12,280 bases of DNA from an uncultured Oscillospiraceae bacterium (GTDB taxonomy: Bacteria; Bacillota_A; Clostridia; Oscillospirales; Oscillospiraceae). Where the stretch lies: assembly GCA_947631675.1 (NCBI GenBank), contig CANRMG010000044.1:1-12280 (forward strand), given 5' to 3'. Shown piece by piece: positions 1-7,324 of the stretch. The notes beneath the pieces are model-generated. The model made no database searches. It was not told the origin of the DNA and was given only the letters and a program-made list of their open reading frames with translations. Every line of letters begins with the position of its first letter. The stretch's first letter is position 1. The position numbers and the translations under genes were made by a program.

Positions 1-984
1 GTGGGCCCCCGGTACTGCCCCAGCATCGAGACGAAGATCGTCACCTTCCCGGACAAGCCCCGGCACCAGCTCTTCATCGAGCCCATGGGCCTCAATACCG
101 ACGAGCTCTATATCCAAGGGCTTTCCTCCTCTCTCCCCGAGGACGTGCAGATCGCCATGGTCCACACCATCCCCGGCCTGGAGCACGCCGAGTTCACCCG
201 CCCGGCCTACGCCATCGAGTACGACTGCCTGGACCCCACGGAGCTTTACGCCACGCTGGAGACGAAGAAGATCGCGGGCCTTTACGGCGCGGGCCAGTTC
301 AACGGCTCCTCCGGCTACGAGGAGGCCGCCGTCCAGGGCTGGGTGGCCGGGGTCAACGCCGCCCGGAAGATACAGGGCAAAGACCCGGTCATCATCCGCC
401 GGGACCAGGGCTATATCGGCGCGCTCATCGACGATCTGGTGACGAAGGGCACCAATGAGCCCTACCGGATGATGACCAGCCGCAGCGAATACCGGCTCCT
501 GCACCGGCAGGATAACGCCGATAAACGACTTGCATACATTGGATACGATCTCGGTCTCGTGAGCCCGGAGCAGTACCGGCGCACGCTGGATAAATATGCA
601 AAGGTCGACGCCGAGATCGAGCGCCTCAAGAAGGGAAAGCTCTACCAGCTCCTGAAAAGGCCCGAGAACACGTACGATTCCCTGGCCGGTCAGGACCCGG
701 ACCGTCCCGCTCTCCCCCGGGCCGTCATCGAGGAAGTGGAAATATCCATAAAATATGAGGGATATATCCAGCGGCAGCTCCGGGAGGTGGAGGCCTTCTC
801 CAAGCTGGAGCGCCGCCGTATACCCCCGGATATCGACTATGAGGCCGTGCCCGGCCTGCGCACGGAGGCACGGCAGAAGCTGGCCGCCATCCGCCCGGTT
901 AGCTTCGGCCAGGCCAGCCGCATCTCCGGCGTCTCCCCCGCGGACCTGACCGCCCTGATGATCTGGACGGAGAAGGAGAAGTGA
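1..984 (+). CDS. mnmG: tRNA uridine-5-carboxymethylaminomethyl modification enzyme MnmG (GidA), C-terminal half
   Basis: MnmG, with MnmE, installs the carboxymethylaminomethyl group on U34 of certain tRNAs using FAD and methylene-tetrahydrofolate. The 327 visible residues begin at the family signature GPRYCPSIE, which lies around residue 270 in the roughly 620-residue family, so the N-terminal FAD-binding part is outside the window and the GTG at base 1 is an ordinary internal valine. Further hallmarks are [18 protein letters not shown] near residues 93-110, a stretch around residues 137-178 containing [16 protein letters not shown] and [20 protein letters not shown], and the helical C-terminal domain that binds MnmE and tRNA (YEGYIQRQL, then [18 protein letters not shown] and [19 protein letters not shown]). 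The frame is intact to the TGA at 982-984. The usual rsmG partner does not follow. Instead a new promoter starts eight bases after the stop. Identification is near certain. Confidence 0.97.
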   Translation: MGPRYCPSIETKIVTFPDKPRHQLFIEPMGLNTDELYIQGLSSSLPEDVQIAMVHTIPGLEHAEFTRPAYAIEYDCLDPTELYATLETKKIAGLYGAGQFNGSSGYEEAAVQGWVAGVNAARKIQGKDPVIIRRDQGYIGALIDDLVTKGTNEPYRMMTSRSEYRLLHRQDNADKRLAYIGYDLGLVSPEQYRRTLDKYAKVDAEIERLKKGKLYQLLKRPENTYDSLAGQDPDRPALPRAVIEEVEISIKYEGYIQRQLREVEAFSKLERRRIPPDIDYEAVPGLRTEARQKLAAIRPVSFGQASRISGVSPADLTALMIWTEKEK

Positions 985-991
985 CGCCTTC

Positions 992-1021
992 TTGACATAT
1001 CCGCCCCTTCGGGGCTATAAT
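992..1021 (+). promoter_or_regulatory. Sigma-A promoter of the manganese riboswitch/permease unit
   Basis: A perfect -35 TTGACA at 992-997 and a perfect -10 TATAAT at 1016-1021 are separated by 18 bases, starting only seven bases after the mnmG stop. Transcription should start near 1028-1029, just before the P1 strand of the riboswitch, so the leader has essentially no extra 5' sequence. The spacer contains a small GC hairpin (GCCCC, loop TTC, GGGGC, 1003-1015), which could also help end mnmG transcription. Confidence 0.85.
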
Positions 1022-1029
1022 ATATACTT

Positions 1030-1138
1030 GTAAGAGGGAGTAGTTTGCGTGGGCTTTGGCCCGCGTCCGGCGCGTCCGTCAGTACGGTCATTTTGACCCG
1101 GGCCGCCGCAGATGACCTGTCTGAAACGAGACTTTTAC
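1030..1138 (+). ncRNA. yybP-ykoY family (Mn2+-sensing) riboswitch aptamer
   Basis: The leader opens with GTAAGAG (1030-1036) running into GGGAGTAG (1036-1043), the conserved L1 element of the yybP-ykoY class. It closes with ACGAGACTTTTAC (1126-1138), the conserved 3' side. P1 is GTAAGAG paired with CTTTTAC (1132-1138), seven pairs with one G-U. A P2-type hairpin pairs GCGTGGGC (1047-1054) with GCCCGCGT (1059-1066). A second branch contains CGGCG/CGCCG and the hairpin GGTCA/TGACC. Members of this class bind Mn2+ and mostly switch on metal-efflux genes. The overlap with the downstream terminator (separate entry) supports the same ON logic here. The class was assigned by eye from conserved ends and pairing, not with a covariance model. 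Confidence 0.8.
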
Positions 1139-1168
1139 CGCGTATTTCCCGCGGTAAAAGTCTTTTTT
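1129..1168 (+). terminator. Intrinsic terminator of the riboswitch expression platform
   Basis: Arm AGACTTTTACCGCG (1129-1142) pairs perfectly over 14 bases with CGCGGTAAAAGTCT (1150-1163). The loop is 7 bases and a run of T continues to 1168. The 5' arm contains the whole 3' strand of aptamer P1 (CTTTTAC, 1132-1138), so aptamer and terminator are mutually exclusive. Metal binding that stabilises P1 should block termination and let the permease gene be transcribed. Confidence 0.9.
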
Positions 1169-1188
1169 GTTGGAAAAGGAGGCACATC

Positions 1189-2457
1189 ATGTCCGTCACA
1201 GCCCTGGTCCTGTTCATCCTCACCTACTGCCTGATGATCGCCCTGCCCAAGTACCGGCCCTGGGTGGCCCTGTCCAGCGCGGCGCTGTACGTGATACTGG
1301 GCTTCGTGCCCCTCCGGGAGCTGGCAGGGGCGGTGGACTGGAACGTGCTGATGATGCTGGCGGGCACCATGGGCACGGTGAGCCTGTTCATCGAGTCCCA
1401 CATGCCCAACCGCATGGCGGAGGTGCTGCTGACAAAGACGCCCAACGTCATGTGGGTGGCGGTGGTGATGAGCCTTTTCTCCGGCATCGTCTCCGCGTTC
1501 GTGGACAACGTGGCCACGGTGCTTATGCTGGCGCCGGTGGGTCTCGCCATCGCGGCGAAGCTGAACGTGAGCCCGGTGCCGCTTTTGATCTCCATCGCGG
1601 TGAGCTCCAACCTCCAGGGCGCGGCCACGCTGGTGGGCGACACCACCTCCATCATGCTGGGCGGCTACGCGGGCATGGACTTTCTGGACTTCTTCTTCAT
1701 GGACGGCAGGTTCTCCATCTTCTGGGCCGTGGAGCTGGGGGCGCTGGTGACGGTGCCCATCATCCTGTGGCTGTTCCGGGACCAGCGGGAGCCGGTGGCC
1801 ATCCCGGACCGGACCGAGGTCACCAACTACTTTCCCACGTTCCTTCTGGCGGGGACGGTGGTGCTGCTGATCCTGGCCAGCTTCATCCCCGGAAAGCCCG
1901 CCATCACCAACGGCCTCATCTGCATCGGCGTGTTTTTGGTGGGCGCGATCCACTCCCGCCTGCGGGAGAAGAGCTGGCGGAACGTGAAGATCGCCCTCAT
2001 CGAGATCGACTACCAGACGCTCCTTCTCCTGGCGGGGCTTTTCATCGTCATCGAGGGCATCACCCGGGGCGGCGTCATCGACGCCATCGCGGCCCTGTTC
2101 GTGCGGGTGGGCGGGTCCAACCTTTTCGTGATGTACACCATCATCGTCTGGGGCTCGGTGCTCTTTTCCGCCTTCGTGGACAACATTCCCTACGTGGCCA
2201 CCATGCTCCCGGTGGTCACCGGCATCGCCGCCTCCATGGGCTGCTCGCCCATCCTTCTCTACTTCGGCCTTCTCACCGGCGCCACCCTGGGCGGCAACAT
2301 CACCCCCATCGGCGCCAGCGCCAATATCACCGTCATCGGCATCCTGCGCCGGCAGGACTACGAGGTGAGCACCCGGGACTTCATGCGCATCGGCGTGCCC
2401 TTCACTCTGGCCGCCGTGATGACCGGGTATCTCTTCTGCTGGTTCGTCTGGCACTGA
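1189..2457 (+). CDS. ArsB/NhaD/SLC13 (ion transporter superfamily) permease, predicted manganese exporter
   Basis: A 422-residue polytopic inner-membrane protein. The start is ATG 1189, preceded by AAGGAGG around 1176-1182; the open frame continues upstream only into the riboswitch and terminator, so earlier starts are not credible. The protein is an inverted-repeat transporter with about 10-12 hydrophobic segments and two matching halves: SAFVDNVATVLMLAPV at residues 102-117 and SAFVDNIPYVATMLPV at 327-342. Each is followed by a polar re-entrant segment (VGDTTSIMLGG near 149-159 and GGNITPIGASANI at 368-380). This pattern fits the ArsB/NhaD/CitMHS/SLC13 group, whose members move arsenite, Na+/H+, or citrate with divalent metal. 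The substrate cannot be read from these motifs. The Mn2+ riboswitch in front is the only direct hint, so Mn2+ (or Mn complex) efflux is inference. Family 0.9, substrate about 0.5. Confidence 0.88.
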   Translation: MSVTALVLFILTYCLMIALPKYRPWVALSSAALYVILGFVPLRELAGAVDWNVLMMLAGTMGTVSLFIESHMPNRMAEVLLTKTPNVMWVAVVMSLFSGIVSAFVDNVATVLMLAPVGLAIAAKLNVSPVPLLISIAVSSNLQGAATLVGDTTSIMLGGYAGMDFLDFFFMDGRFSIFWAVELGALVTVPIILWLFRDQREPVAIPDRTEVTNYFPTFLLAGTVVLLILASFIPGKPAITNGLICIGVFLVGAIHSRLREKSWRNVKIALIEIDYQTLLLLAGLFIVIEGITRGGVIDAIAALFVRVGGSNLFVMYTIIVWGSVLFSAFVDNIPYVATMLPVVTGIAASMGCSPILLYFGLLTGATLGGNITPIGASANITVIGILRRQDYEVSTRDFMRIGVPFTLAAVMTGYLFCWFVWH

Positions 2458-2476
2458 TATGCCGCAAATATGAAAT

Positions 2477-2509
2477 GAGGGCGCGTCACAGGACGCGCCC
2501 TCGCTTTTT
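2477..2509 (+). terminator. Terminator between the convergent permease and SLH-protein genes
   Basis: GAGGGCGCGTC (2477-2487) pairs with GACGCGCCCTC (2492-2502) across a 4-base loop, followed by GC and five T on the plus strand. It lies in the 60-base gap between the permease stop and the stop of the minus-strand gene. On the minus strand the stem is followed by ATTTCATATTTG, so it may serve both genes. Confidence 0.85.
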
Positions 2510-2517
2510 ATATCTTT

Positions 2518-5500
2518 TTACCGGGTCACTTCCACATATACCTGGTCCACGTCCCTGGGGACGTTATTGAGGTAGAAGAAATGGCTCTCATAGGACACCG
2601 TGCCGATGGACACGTAAGGGCTGGCGCTCTTCAGCTTATAGCCCGGGCGCAGGGTGATGAAGTTCTCCCCGCCGTAGTCGGAGGTCCAGCTGCCGTTTTT
2701 GTCCACCCATACGAACCGGGACCCGCCGCTGCCCATGTAGCTGCCGCCCACGCTGTCCTTCACGGTCACCTGCACCAGGTGGGGCGCCTCGTCGCCGGCG
2801 TACATGGTCATATCGACGTTCTCGTCGTTGGACATATCCATCTCGAAGCATATCTCGCAGCTCATGTAGTCGCCGCTGGGGCTCATGCCGTAGCCGCCGT
2901 TGTAGCCGCTGTCGGTCTTGATGCCATAATCCCTCTGGAGATACACGAACAGCAGCACGCTGTGCAGCTCCTCCTCGCCGCTGGCCTCCACGGAGACCAG
3001 GCCCTCGGGGATCACGTTGTGGATGGTGACCTTGCCGCCGCCCCGCAGGGTGTAGGTGTAGGTGTCGCCGTCGATGACCGGGGTGTATTCCTCATGGTAG
3101 AACGTGCCGTTGGCCGTGGCGCCGCAGTCGAAGTACATATCCCCCTCGGGCACGCCGCCCTGGTCACACCAGGCTTTCAGCGCCGGGCCGGAGGAGAAGT
3201 CCGCCACGCGGGTGTGGCAGGGCCGGACCGAGCTTATCTTGTCGGTACGCACATAGCCGGTGTAGTCCCAGCCGGTGAAGCCCTCGCCGGTCTCGTACTC
3301 GTGGTACACCACCGGGGTCCAGCCGTTCTCGTCGGGGCCCAGCCGGGACACCTCACAGGTGGCGTACAGGGTGGCCACCACCGGATAGCTGTCCCCCGGG
3401 CCGGAGCGGATGCGGGTCAGGTTCCGCAGGCACCACATGATGTCCTCCCCGGAGCGGTCCAGGCCCCAGAAGGTCTCAGACCACTGCTGATAGAACTGAT
3501 CCTCGGTCTCGTCATTGCTGTAGATGCCGTCGTCTATCTTCTCCCGCTTTGGCTTGATGAGCTTGGGATTATCCAGGTTCCGCCCGGTGTGCTTCACGGG
3601 GGCAGGCGTGGGGACGGGCGTGCTCTCCGGCTCGGTCTCCGCCACCACGGGCTCGGTGGGGAACATGCCCACCAGTTCCTTGTAGCGCATGACCATGGCG
3701 CACACCTCGGCCCGGTCGGCCGCGGCGCTGGGCCGGATGGTCCCGTCCTCATAGCCCTTGATGATGCCGTAGTCCAGCGCCCACTGCATGGCGCTGCGGG
3801 CGTATTCCGAGACGGACCCGGCGTCGGAGTAGTCCTCCATCATGCTGCCGGACCATATGCCGGGCTGGCCCGCCATCCGGTAGAGCATGACCGCCAGCTG
3901 CTCGCGGCTCACGGCGCTGTCCGGGGAGAAGGCGCTGTCGGACGTGCCGTTCACCGCGCCCACGGCGGAGGCCCAGTCCACGGCGCCCTTGTAGTAGTCC
4001 GCCGTCAAGTCGCCGAAGCTCTTGCCGTCCGCCACGCTGGGGGAGCCGGCCTGGCGGTACAGCATGGCCACGGTCTGGCCCCGGGAGGCCGCCGCGCCGG
4101 GAGAGAAGGTGTCCTCGGAGGTGCCTGTGATCATGCCGGAGGCGTAGGCCGTCTCCACCACGTCCTTGTACCAGCTGTCGTCGGGCACGTCCTTAAATGT
4201 GCCCGTGGCCGGGTGTTCGGTAGGCGGGATGAACGTCTCGCCCTGCTTCACGACGGCAAAGGTGAACGCCTGGGCGTCGTCGCTCACCTGCACGTCTACG
4301 CAGGTGTAATCGGTCTCCAGCGTGGGCCCGCACCAGGCGCCGCCCGTGTGGATGACCTGGCCGCCTTCCAGGACCTGGACGGTCCAGCCGCTTCGGAGCT
4401 GGAAGCTCAGCACCGTCCCGGTCACGGTGTAGCCATGACAGGTGCCGTCCTCATCCACAGTGGTGATGGCCTCGATGCCCTTCTGGATGGTGGAAGCCAA
4501 AAAACCGCCGTTCTCGCCCCGAAGGTATTCCGTCAAGGGGACCTGCCGGACCTGCGCGCCGTCAAAGGGCACGACCTGAACGGCTACGGAGCCGCTCTCC
4601 GGCGCGTACACATACACGTCCCGGTCCCGGACGCCCGTGGTGCCGTCCGCCATGGTGTCATACCACAGCTTTTCGGCAGTCGTAGCGCCGGTGACGGCCA
4701 GGGTGTAGGCCGGGTCCAGCTCGAACAGCATCTCCGTGCCGGGATAGGCGTCGAACGCCGTGGGGCGGCTGGCGCTGACCATGGTCCGCTCCAGGTCGTT
4801 ACAGGTATACACGCCCTCGGGCATCAGGTTGTAAAGGTTGTCGTACATGCCGCCGCCGGGGGCCCAAACGCTGATGCCGTTCACGGCCTCCATCGGTCCG
4901 CTGACCGTGACGGGCACGCCTCCGGTGGGCATGGTGAACCCATCCGCCGCGGTGGTCTCGGGGGCCTCGGCCTCAGGCGCAAAGCTCTCGCCCTGCTTCA
5001 CGCAGGCGATGGCGAACGCCTCGGCGCCCAGGTCCACATGGACCACATAGCAGGTGGAGCCAGCCGGGACGCTGGCCGCCGCCGGGCCGGAGGGGGCGCG
5101 CTGCTCCACGATGGAGCCGCCCTCCAGCACCTGTATCTCATAGCCGGGGGCCGTCCATACCTCGAAGGAGCCGCCGGTCGTGATCCAGCCGTCCCCGGAG
5201 AAGGCGTACTGCTTCCCCTCCTCCGGGCCGTCGATGACGCTGCCGTCGCCCAAGATGCCGCCGTCCTCATAGCCGTACCACTTGTAGTTGTAGAACGTAT
5301 AGGGGATGGTCTCCGGCGCGGGCTGATCGGAGCCGGTCACAGTGATGGTCAAGGTCCCTTCCGCCGGAGCGGTCACGTCCACGCCCCGGAAGGAGACGAT
5401 CTCCCCGTCGGAGACGGGCGTGGAGTGGACATAGTTGTCGGTCACCGTGCCGTTCTCCACGGCCAGGTCGAAGCTCGCGTTCAGATAAAACCGCACCGTG

Positions 5501-5922
5501 CTGCCCGGCATGACCGCCAGGGTCCCGGGAAGGTTGTCCACCTGGCCGATGGTCTGGTAAAAGCCGTCGACGACCTTCACCTGGTCCATGCCCGTGCCGC
5601 CATATATCTCGTTATAACCGCACTGGCTCCCGTCCGGGGCATCGTAGTAGATGTCCTCGATCTGCTCCGCCGCGCCCAGGATGCTCACGGTCACGCCCTC
5701 GGCCGCCGCGGCCACGGGCGCGTCCGTCTCGGCGATATAATCGCCTTCGCCGGCGTACACCTCCGCGGGAGGGGCCTCCTCCGCAAGAGGCGCGGCCTCG
5801 CCGGTCTCATAGGCAGACCCATCCGCCGCGGGCGGGGCCTCCTGTCCCTCGGCGGCCCATGCCGGGACCGCCGCCGTCAGCAGCATCAGCGCCGCCAGAA
5901 AAAGACTTATCCACTTTCTCAT
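2518..5922 (-). CDS. Secreted cell-surface protein: duplicated N-terminal module, three SLH domains, SH3b domain, unknown C-terminal domain
   Basis: A 1134-residue exported protein. The ATG at 5922 follows AAAAGGAGGT. Residues 1-23 form a signal peptide (MRKW, hydrophobic core, AWA-A cleavage site). After an Ala/Glu/Pro-rich stretch come two related modules of about 230-240 residues (77-316 and 337-566), each ending in VKQGE(S/T)F-P. Three SLH domains follow at about 575-625, 636-685 and 696-748, with SRGQ, SREQ and DRAE at the usual TRAE position; SLH triplets bind secondary cell-wall polymer. A Pro/Thr/Glu linker (755-777), a basic segment, an SH3b-like domain (about 832-897: NLTRIRSGPGDSYPVV, then GWTPVV and TGYVRTDKIS) and a beta-rich, Gly/Tyr-rich C-terminal domain of about 235 residues that I do not recognise complete it. 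It lies 26 bases after the M23 hydrolase gene, so the two are probably cotranscribed and act together at the cell wall. No enzyme active site is visible; an adhesin or wall-organising role is a guess. Confidence 0.9.
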   Translation of the reverse strand: MRKWISLFLAALMLLTAAVPAWAAEGQEAPPAADGSAYETGEAAPLAEEAPPAEVYAGEGDYIAETDAPVAAAAEGVTVSILGAAEQIEDIYYDAPDGSQCGYNEIYGGTGMDQVKVVDGFYQTIGQVDNLPGTLAVMPGSTVRFYLNASFDLAVENGTVTDNYVHSTPVSDGEIVSFRGVDVTAPAEGTLTITVTGSDQPAPETIPYTFYNYKWYGYEDGGILGDGSVIDGPEEGKQYAFSGDGWITTGGSFEVWTAPGYEIQVLEGGSIVEQRAPSGPAAASVPAGSTCYVVHVDLGAEAFAIACVKQGESFAPEAEAPETTAADGFTMPTGGVPVTVSGPMEAVNGISVWAPGGGMYDNLYNLMPEGVYTCNDLERTMVSASRPTAFDAYPGTEMLFELDPAYTLAVTGATTAEKLWYDTMADGTTGVRDRDVYVYAPESGSVAVQVVPFDGAQVRQVPLTEYLRGENGGFLASTIQKGIEAITTVDEDGTCHGYTVTGTVLSFQLRSGWTVQVLEGGQVIHTGGAWCGPTLETDYTCVDVQVSDDAQAFTFAVVKQGETFIPPTEHPATGTFKDVPDDSWYKDVVETAYASGMITGTSEDTFSPGAAASRGQTVAMLYRQAGSPSVADGKSFGDLTADYYKGAVDWASAVGAVNGTSDSAFSPDSAVSREQLAVMLYRMAGQPGIWSGSMMEDYSDAGSVSEYARSAMQWALDYGIIKGYEDGTIRPSAAADRAEVCAMVMRYKELVGMFPTEPVVAETEPESTPVPTPAPVKHTGRNLDNPKLIKPKREKIDDGIYSNDETEDQFYQQWSETFWGLDRSGEDIMWCLRNLTRIRSGPGDSYPVVATLYATCEVSRLGPDENGWTPVVYHEYETGEGFTGWDYTGYVRTDKISSVRPCHTRVADFSSGPALKAWCDQGGVPEGDMYFDCGATANGTFYHEEYTPVIDGDTYTYTLRGGGKVTIHNVIPEGLVSVEASGEEELHSVLLFVYLQRDYGIKTDSGYNGGYGMSPSGDYMSCEICFEMDMSNDENVDMTMYAGDEAPHLVQVTVKDSVGGSYMGSGGSRFVWVDKNGSWTSDYGGENFITLRPGYKLKSASPYVSIGTVSYESHFFYLNNVPRDVDQVYVEVTR
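4225..5694 (-). repeat. Tandem internal duplication (two diverged ~230-240-residue modules) in the SLH protein
   Basis: Module A (residues 77-316) and module B (337-566) align at protein level. Both start with a beta-strand (VTVSILG / VTVSGPM), have an MPGSTVRFYL-like element (A) matching YPGTEMLFEL (B), a YEIQVLEGG / WTVQVLEGG strand, a TCYVVHVDLGAEAF / TCVDVQVSDDAQAF strand, and end in CVKQGESFAP / VVKQGETFIP. They are too diverged for an obvious DNA-level repeat, so the duplication is old. The family is not recognised. Confidence 0.75.
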
Positions 5923-5948
5923 GATCCTACCTCCTTTTCCCTGACGGA

Positions 5949-7196
5949 TCAGGTCAGATACAGAAAACTCATGGGGTCCATGGGCCAGGCCGTGGCGCTG
6001 GACCGGACCTCAAAGTGCAGATGGGGCCCCGTGACGTTCCCGGTGTCCCCCACGCAGCCAATGGTCTGGCCCATGGCCACACTCTGCCCCACAGTCACGG
6101 CGATGCGGGACATATGGCCGTAGAGGGTGGTATAGCCGTTGCCGTGGTTGATCATCACGCAGTTTCCATAGCCCCCGTTGGGCCCGGCGCATATCACCGT
6201 TCCCCCCGCGGCGGCATAGATATTGCTGCCGTAGCTTGCGCCCACGTCCACGCCGTCGTGATTCTTATACACCCCGTTGACCGGGTGGATGCGGGGCCCG
6301 AAGGGGCTGGTCAGATACTTCGTATAGCTGGGCCACATCATCCAGGCCCCGTCGGAGCTGGTGCCCGTGGCGGGGGCCACGGTGCCCCCCTGGGCCGCCA
6401 GGCGCGCCGCCTGCTCCGCGGCCTGGGCCGCCTTCAGTTCCTTCTCCTTCTGGATGATCAGCGCCTCGACGCCCGCCTTCGTCTCCTGCTCCTGGGCCAT
6501 GATCTCGGTGTACTCGTCGATGTCGCTGTCCATCTGGGCGATGATCTGGCAGGCCGCGCCCATGTCCGCCTCCAGGCGGGCCTTCTTCTCCTCCAGCTCC
6601 CGGCGGCTGGCCTCGTTGCGCTCGTACATGGCCTCCGCCTGGGCCTCCAGGGCCTCCACGTTCTCCCGGGCGGCGGTGTAGGCCGCCTCCAGGTCCTCGT
6701 CATAGGCCACGACCTCGCCCACCAGGTCCACCCGGGTCAGCAGGTCCGAAAAGCTGTTGGCGTCGAAGAGGACCTCCAGATAGCTCACCCCGGAGCTCTC
6801 CTCCATGGCCCGGAGCCGGCTCAGCCACCGCTGGCGCTGGGTCTCCTCCTCCGAGCGGGCCCGGTCCAGATCCTCCTGGATGGTGGCCAGCATGCCGTCC
6901 ACGATATCCACCTGCTCCTGGAGCACCTCCAGCTCCTCCCGGGCCGCCTGGTTCCGTCGGTCCAGGATGAGCTTTTTCTCCAGGGCGTTGGACTTTTCAT
7001 AATCCAGGCTGTCGATCTGGGCCTGAATGGAATCCATGCGGCCCTGTATCTCGCCCCGCCGGGCGCTGAGGTCGTCGATCTCCGCCTGGATGGCGCTGCT
7101 GTCCGCGGCCCGCGCCCGGCCGCCGGCCTGGGCCAGGGGCGGCATGAGCACCGCCATGCACAGCAGCAGGCACCATATCCGCCTTCTTTTGGGCAA
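5949..7196 (-). CDS. PcsB-like coiled-coil M23 (LytM) peptidoglycan endopeptidase, secreted
   Basis: A 415-residue exported murein hydrolase. Start: TTG at 7196, seven bases after AAAGGGGGG; no ATG sits nearby in frame before residue 14, and starting there would shorten the signal peptide (residues 1-24, KRRR then a hydrophobic core, ending LAQA). Residues 32-270 are coiled coil in two long helices, with the turn segment SYLEVLFDANSFSDLLTRVD at 138-157 that is typical of the PcsB coiled-coil domain. A short Gly/Thr/Ala linker leads to an M23 domain (about 290-412): SPFGPRIHP, then the zinc motif HDGVD (H313, D317), YGHMS (H361) and GPHLHFEVR (H392, H394). All catalytic and zinc residues are present, so it should cleave peptide cross-links itself, unlike degenerate EnvC-type activators. 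PcsB-type coiled coils usually couple to FtsEX during division; that partner is not in the window. The SLH protein gene follows after 26 bases. Confidence 0.93.
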   Translation of the reverse strand: MPKRRRIWCLLLCMAVLMPPLAQAGGRARAADSSAIQAEIDDLSARRGEIQGRMDSIQAQIDSLDYEKSNALEKKLILDRRNQAAREELEVLQEQVDIVDGMLATIQEDLDRARSEEETQRQRWLSRLRAMEESSGVSYLEVLFDANSFSDLLTRVDLVGEVVAYDEDLEAAYTAARENVEALEAQAEAMYERNEASRRELEEKKARLEADMGAACQIIAQMDSDIDEYTEIMAQEQETKAGVEALIIQKEKELKAAQAAEQAARLAAQGGTVAPATGTSSDGAWMMWPSYTKYLTSPFGPRIHPVNGVYKNHDGVDVGASYGSNIYAAAGGTVICAGPNGGYGNCVMINHGNGYTTLYGHMSRIAVTVGQSVAMGQTIGCVGDTGNVTGPHLHFEVRSSATAWPMDPMSFLYLT

Positions 7197-7293
7197 AAAG
7201 GTCCCCCCTTTGCGTGTTTGTTACCCAATTGTTGCCTTTGTAACCATTGCATAGGCAACATAACACATGCAAAGGGGGGATTCAACCTTTTTG
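7194..7293 (-). repeat. Long nested inverted repeat covering the ribosome site and TTG start of the M23 gene
   Basis: In plus coordinates, the arms are: CAAAAAGGT (7194-7202) with ACCTTTTTG (7285-7293); CCCCCCTTTGCGTGT (7203-7217) with ACATGCAAAGGGGGG (7265-7279), all 15 positions paired with one G-U; GTTA (7220-7223) with TAAC (7261-7264); TGTTGCCT (7230-7237) with AGGCAACA (7253-7260). The loop is 15 bases, with short bulges. In the minus-strand mRNA the 3' arm contains the AAAGGGGGG Shine-Dalgarno and the TTG start of the hydrolase gene, so a transcript entering from the kinase gene would fold them into the stem. The GC-rich stem followed by CCTTTTTG also resembles a weak terminator. A degenerate mobile miniature element is an alternative explanation. 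Confidence 0.8.
7257..7285 (-). promoter_or_regulatory. Possible internal promoter for the M23-SLH gene pair
   Basis: On the minus strand, TTGAAT (7280-7285) is 17 bases from TATGTT (7257-7262), which carries a TGn extension. Each box matches consensus at 4 of 6 positions. A start near 7250 would give a leader lacking most of the 5' arm of the inverted repeat, leaving the ribosome site free. The boxes are weak and lie inside the repeat arms, so this is tentative. Confidence 0.35.
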
Positions 7294-7324
7294 GCGTATC
7301 CGGCAGGTTTCGCGGCGCAAGTGG

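Noticed and set aside
1045..1188. Upstream extension of the permease frame (48 extra codons, first ATG-like start at 1045)
   Set aside because: It runs through the riboswitch and terminator; the ATG at 1189 has a proper ribosome site and starts a normal first membrane segment.
1135..2454. 439-codon frame antisense to the permease, and a 467-codon frame overlapping it on the plus strand
   Set aside because: His/Gln/Asp/Gly-rich shadow translations with no motifs; the permease frame has clear family signatures.
2581..6123. 1180-codon open frame on the plus strand opposite the SLH and M23 genes
   Set aside because: Low-complexity His/Gly/Ala/Val-rich translation typical of the antisense of GC-rich genes; the minus-strand genes have signal peptides, domains and ribosome sites.
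7194..7293. Inverted repeat as a complete transposable miniature element
   Set aside because: No flanking target duplication was seen and the arms are integrated with the gene start, so a regulatory fold is the simpler reading; not excluded without a genome-wide copy search.
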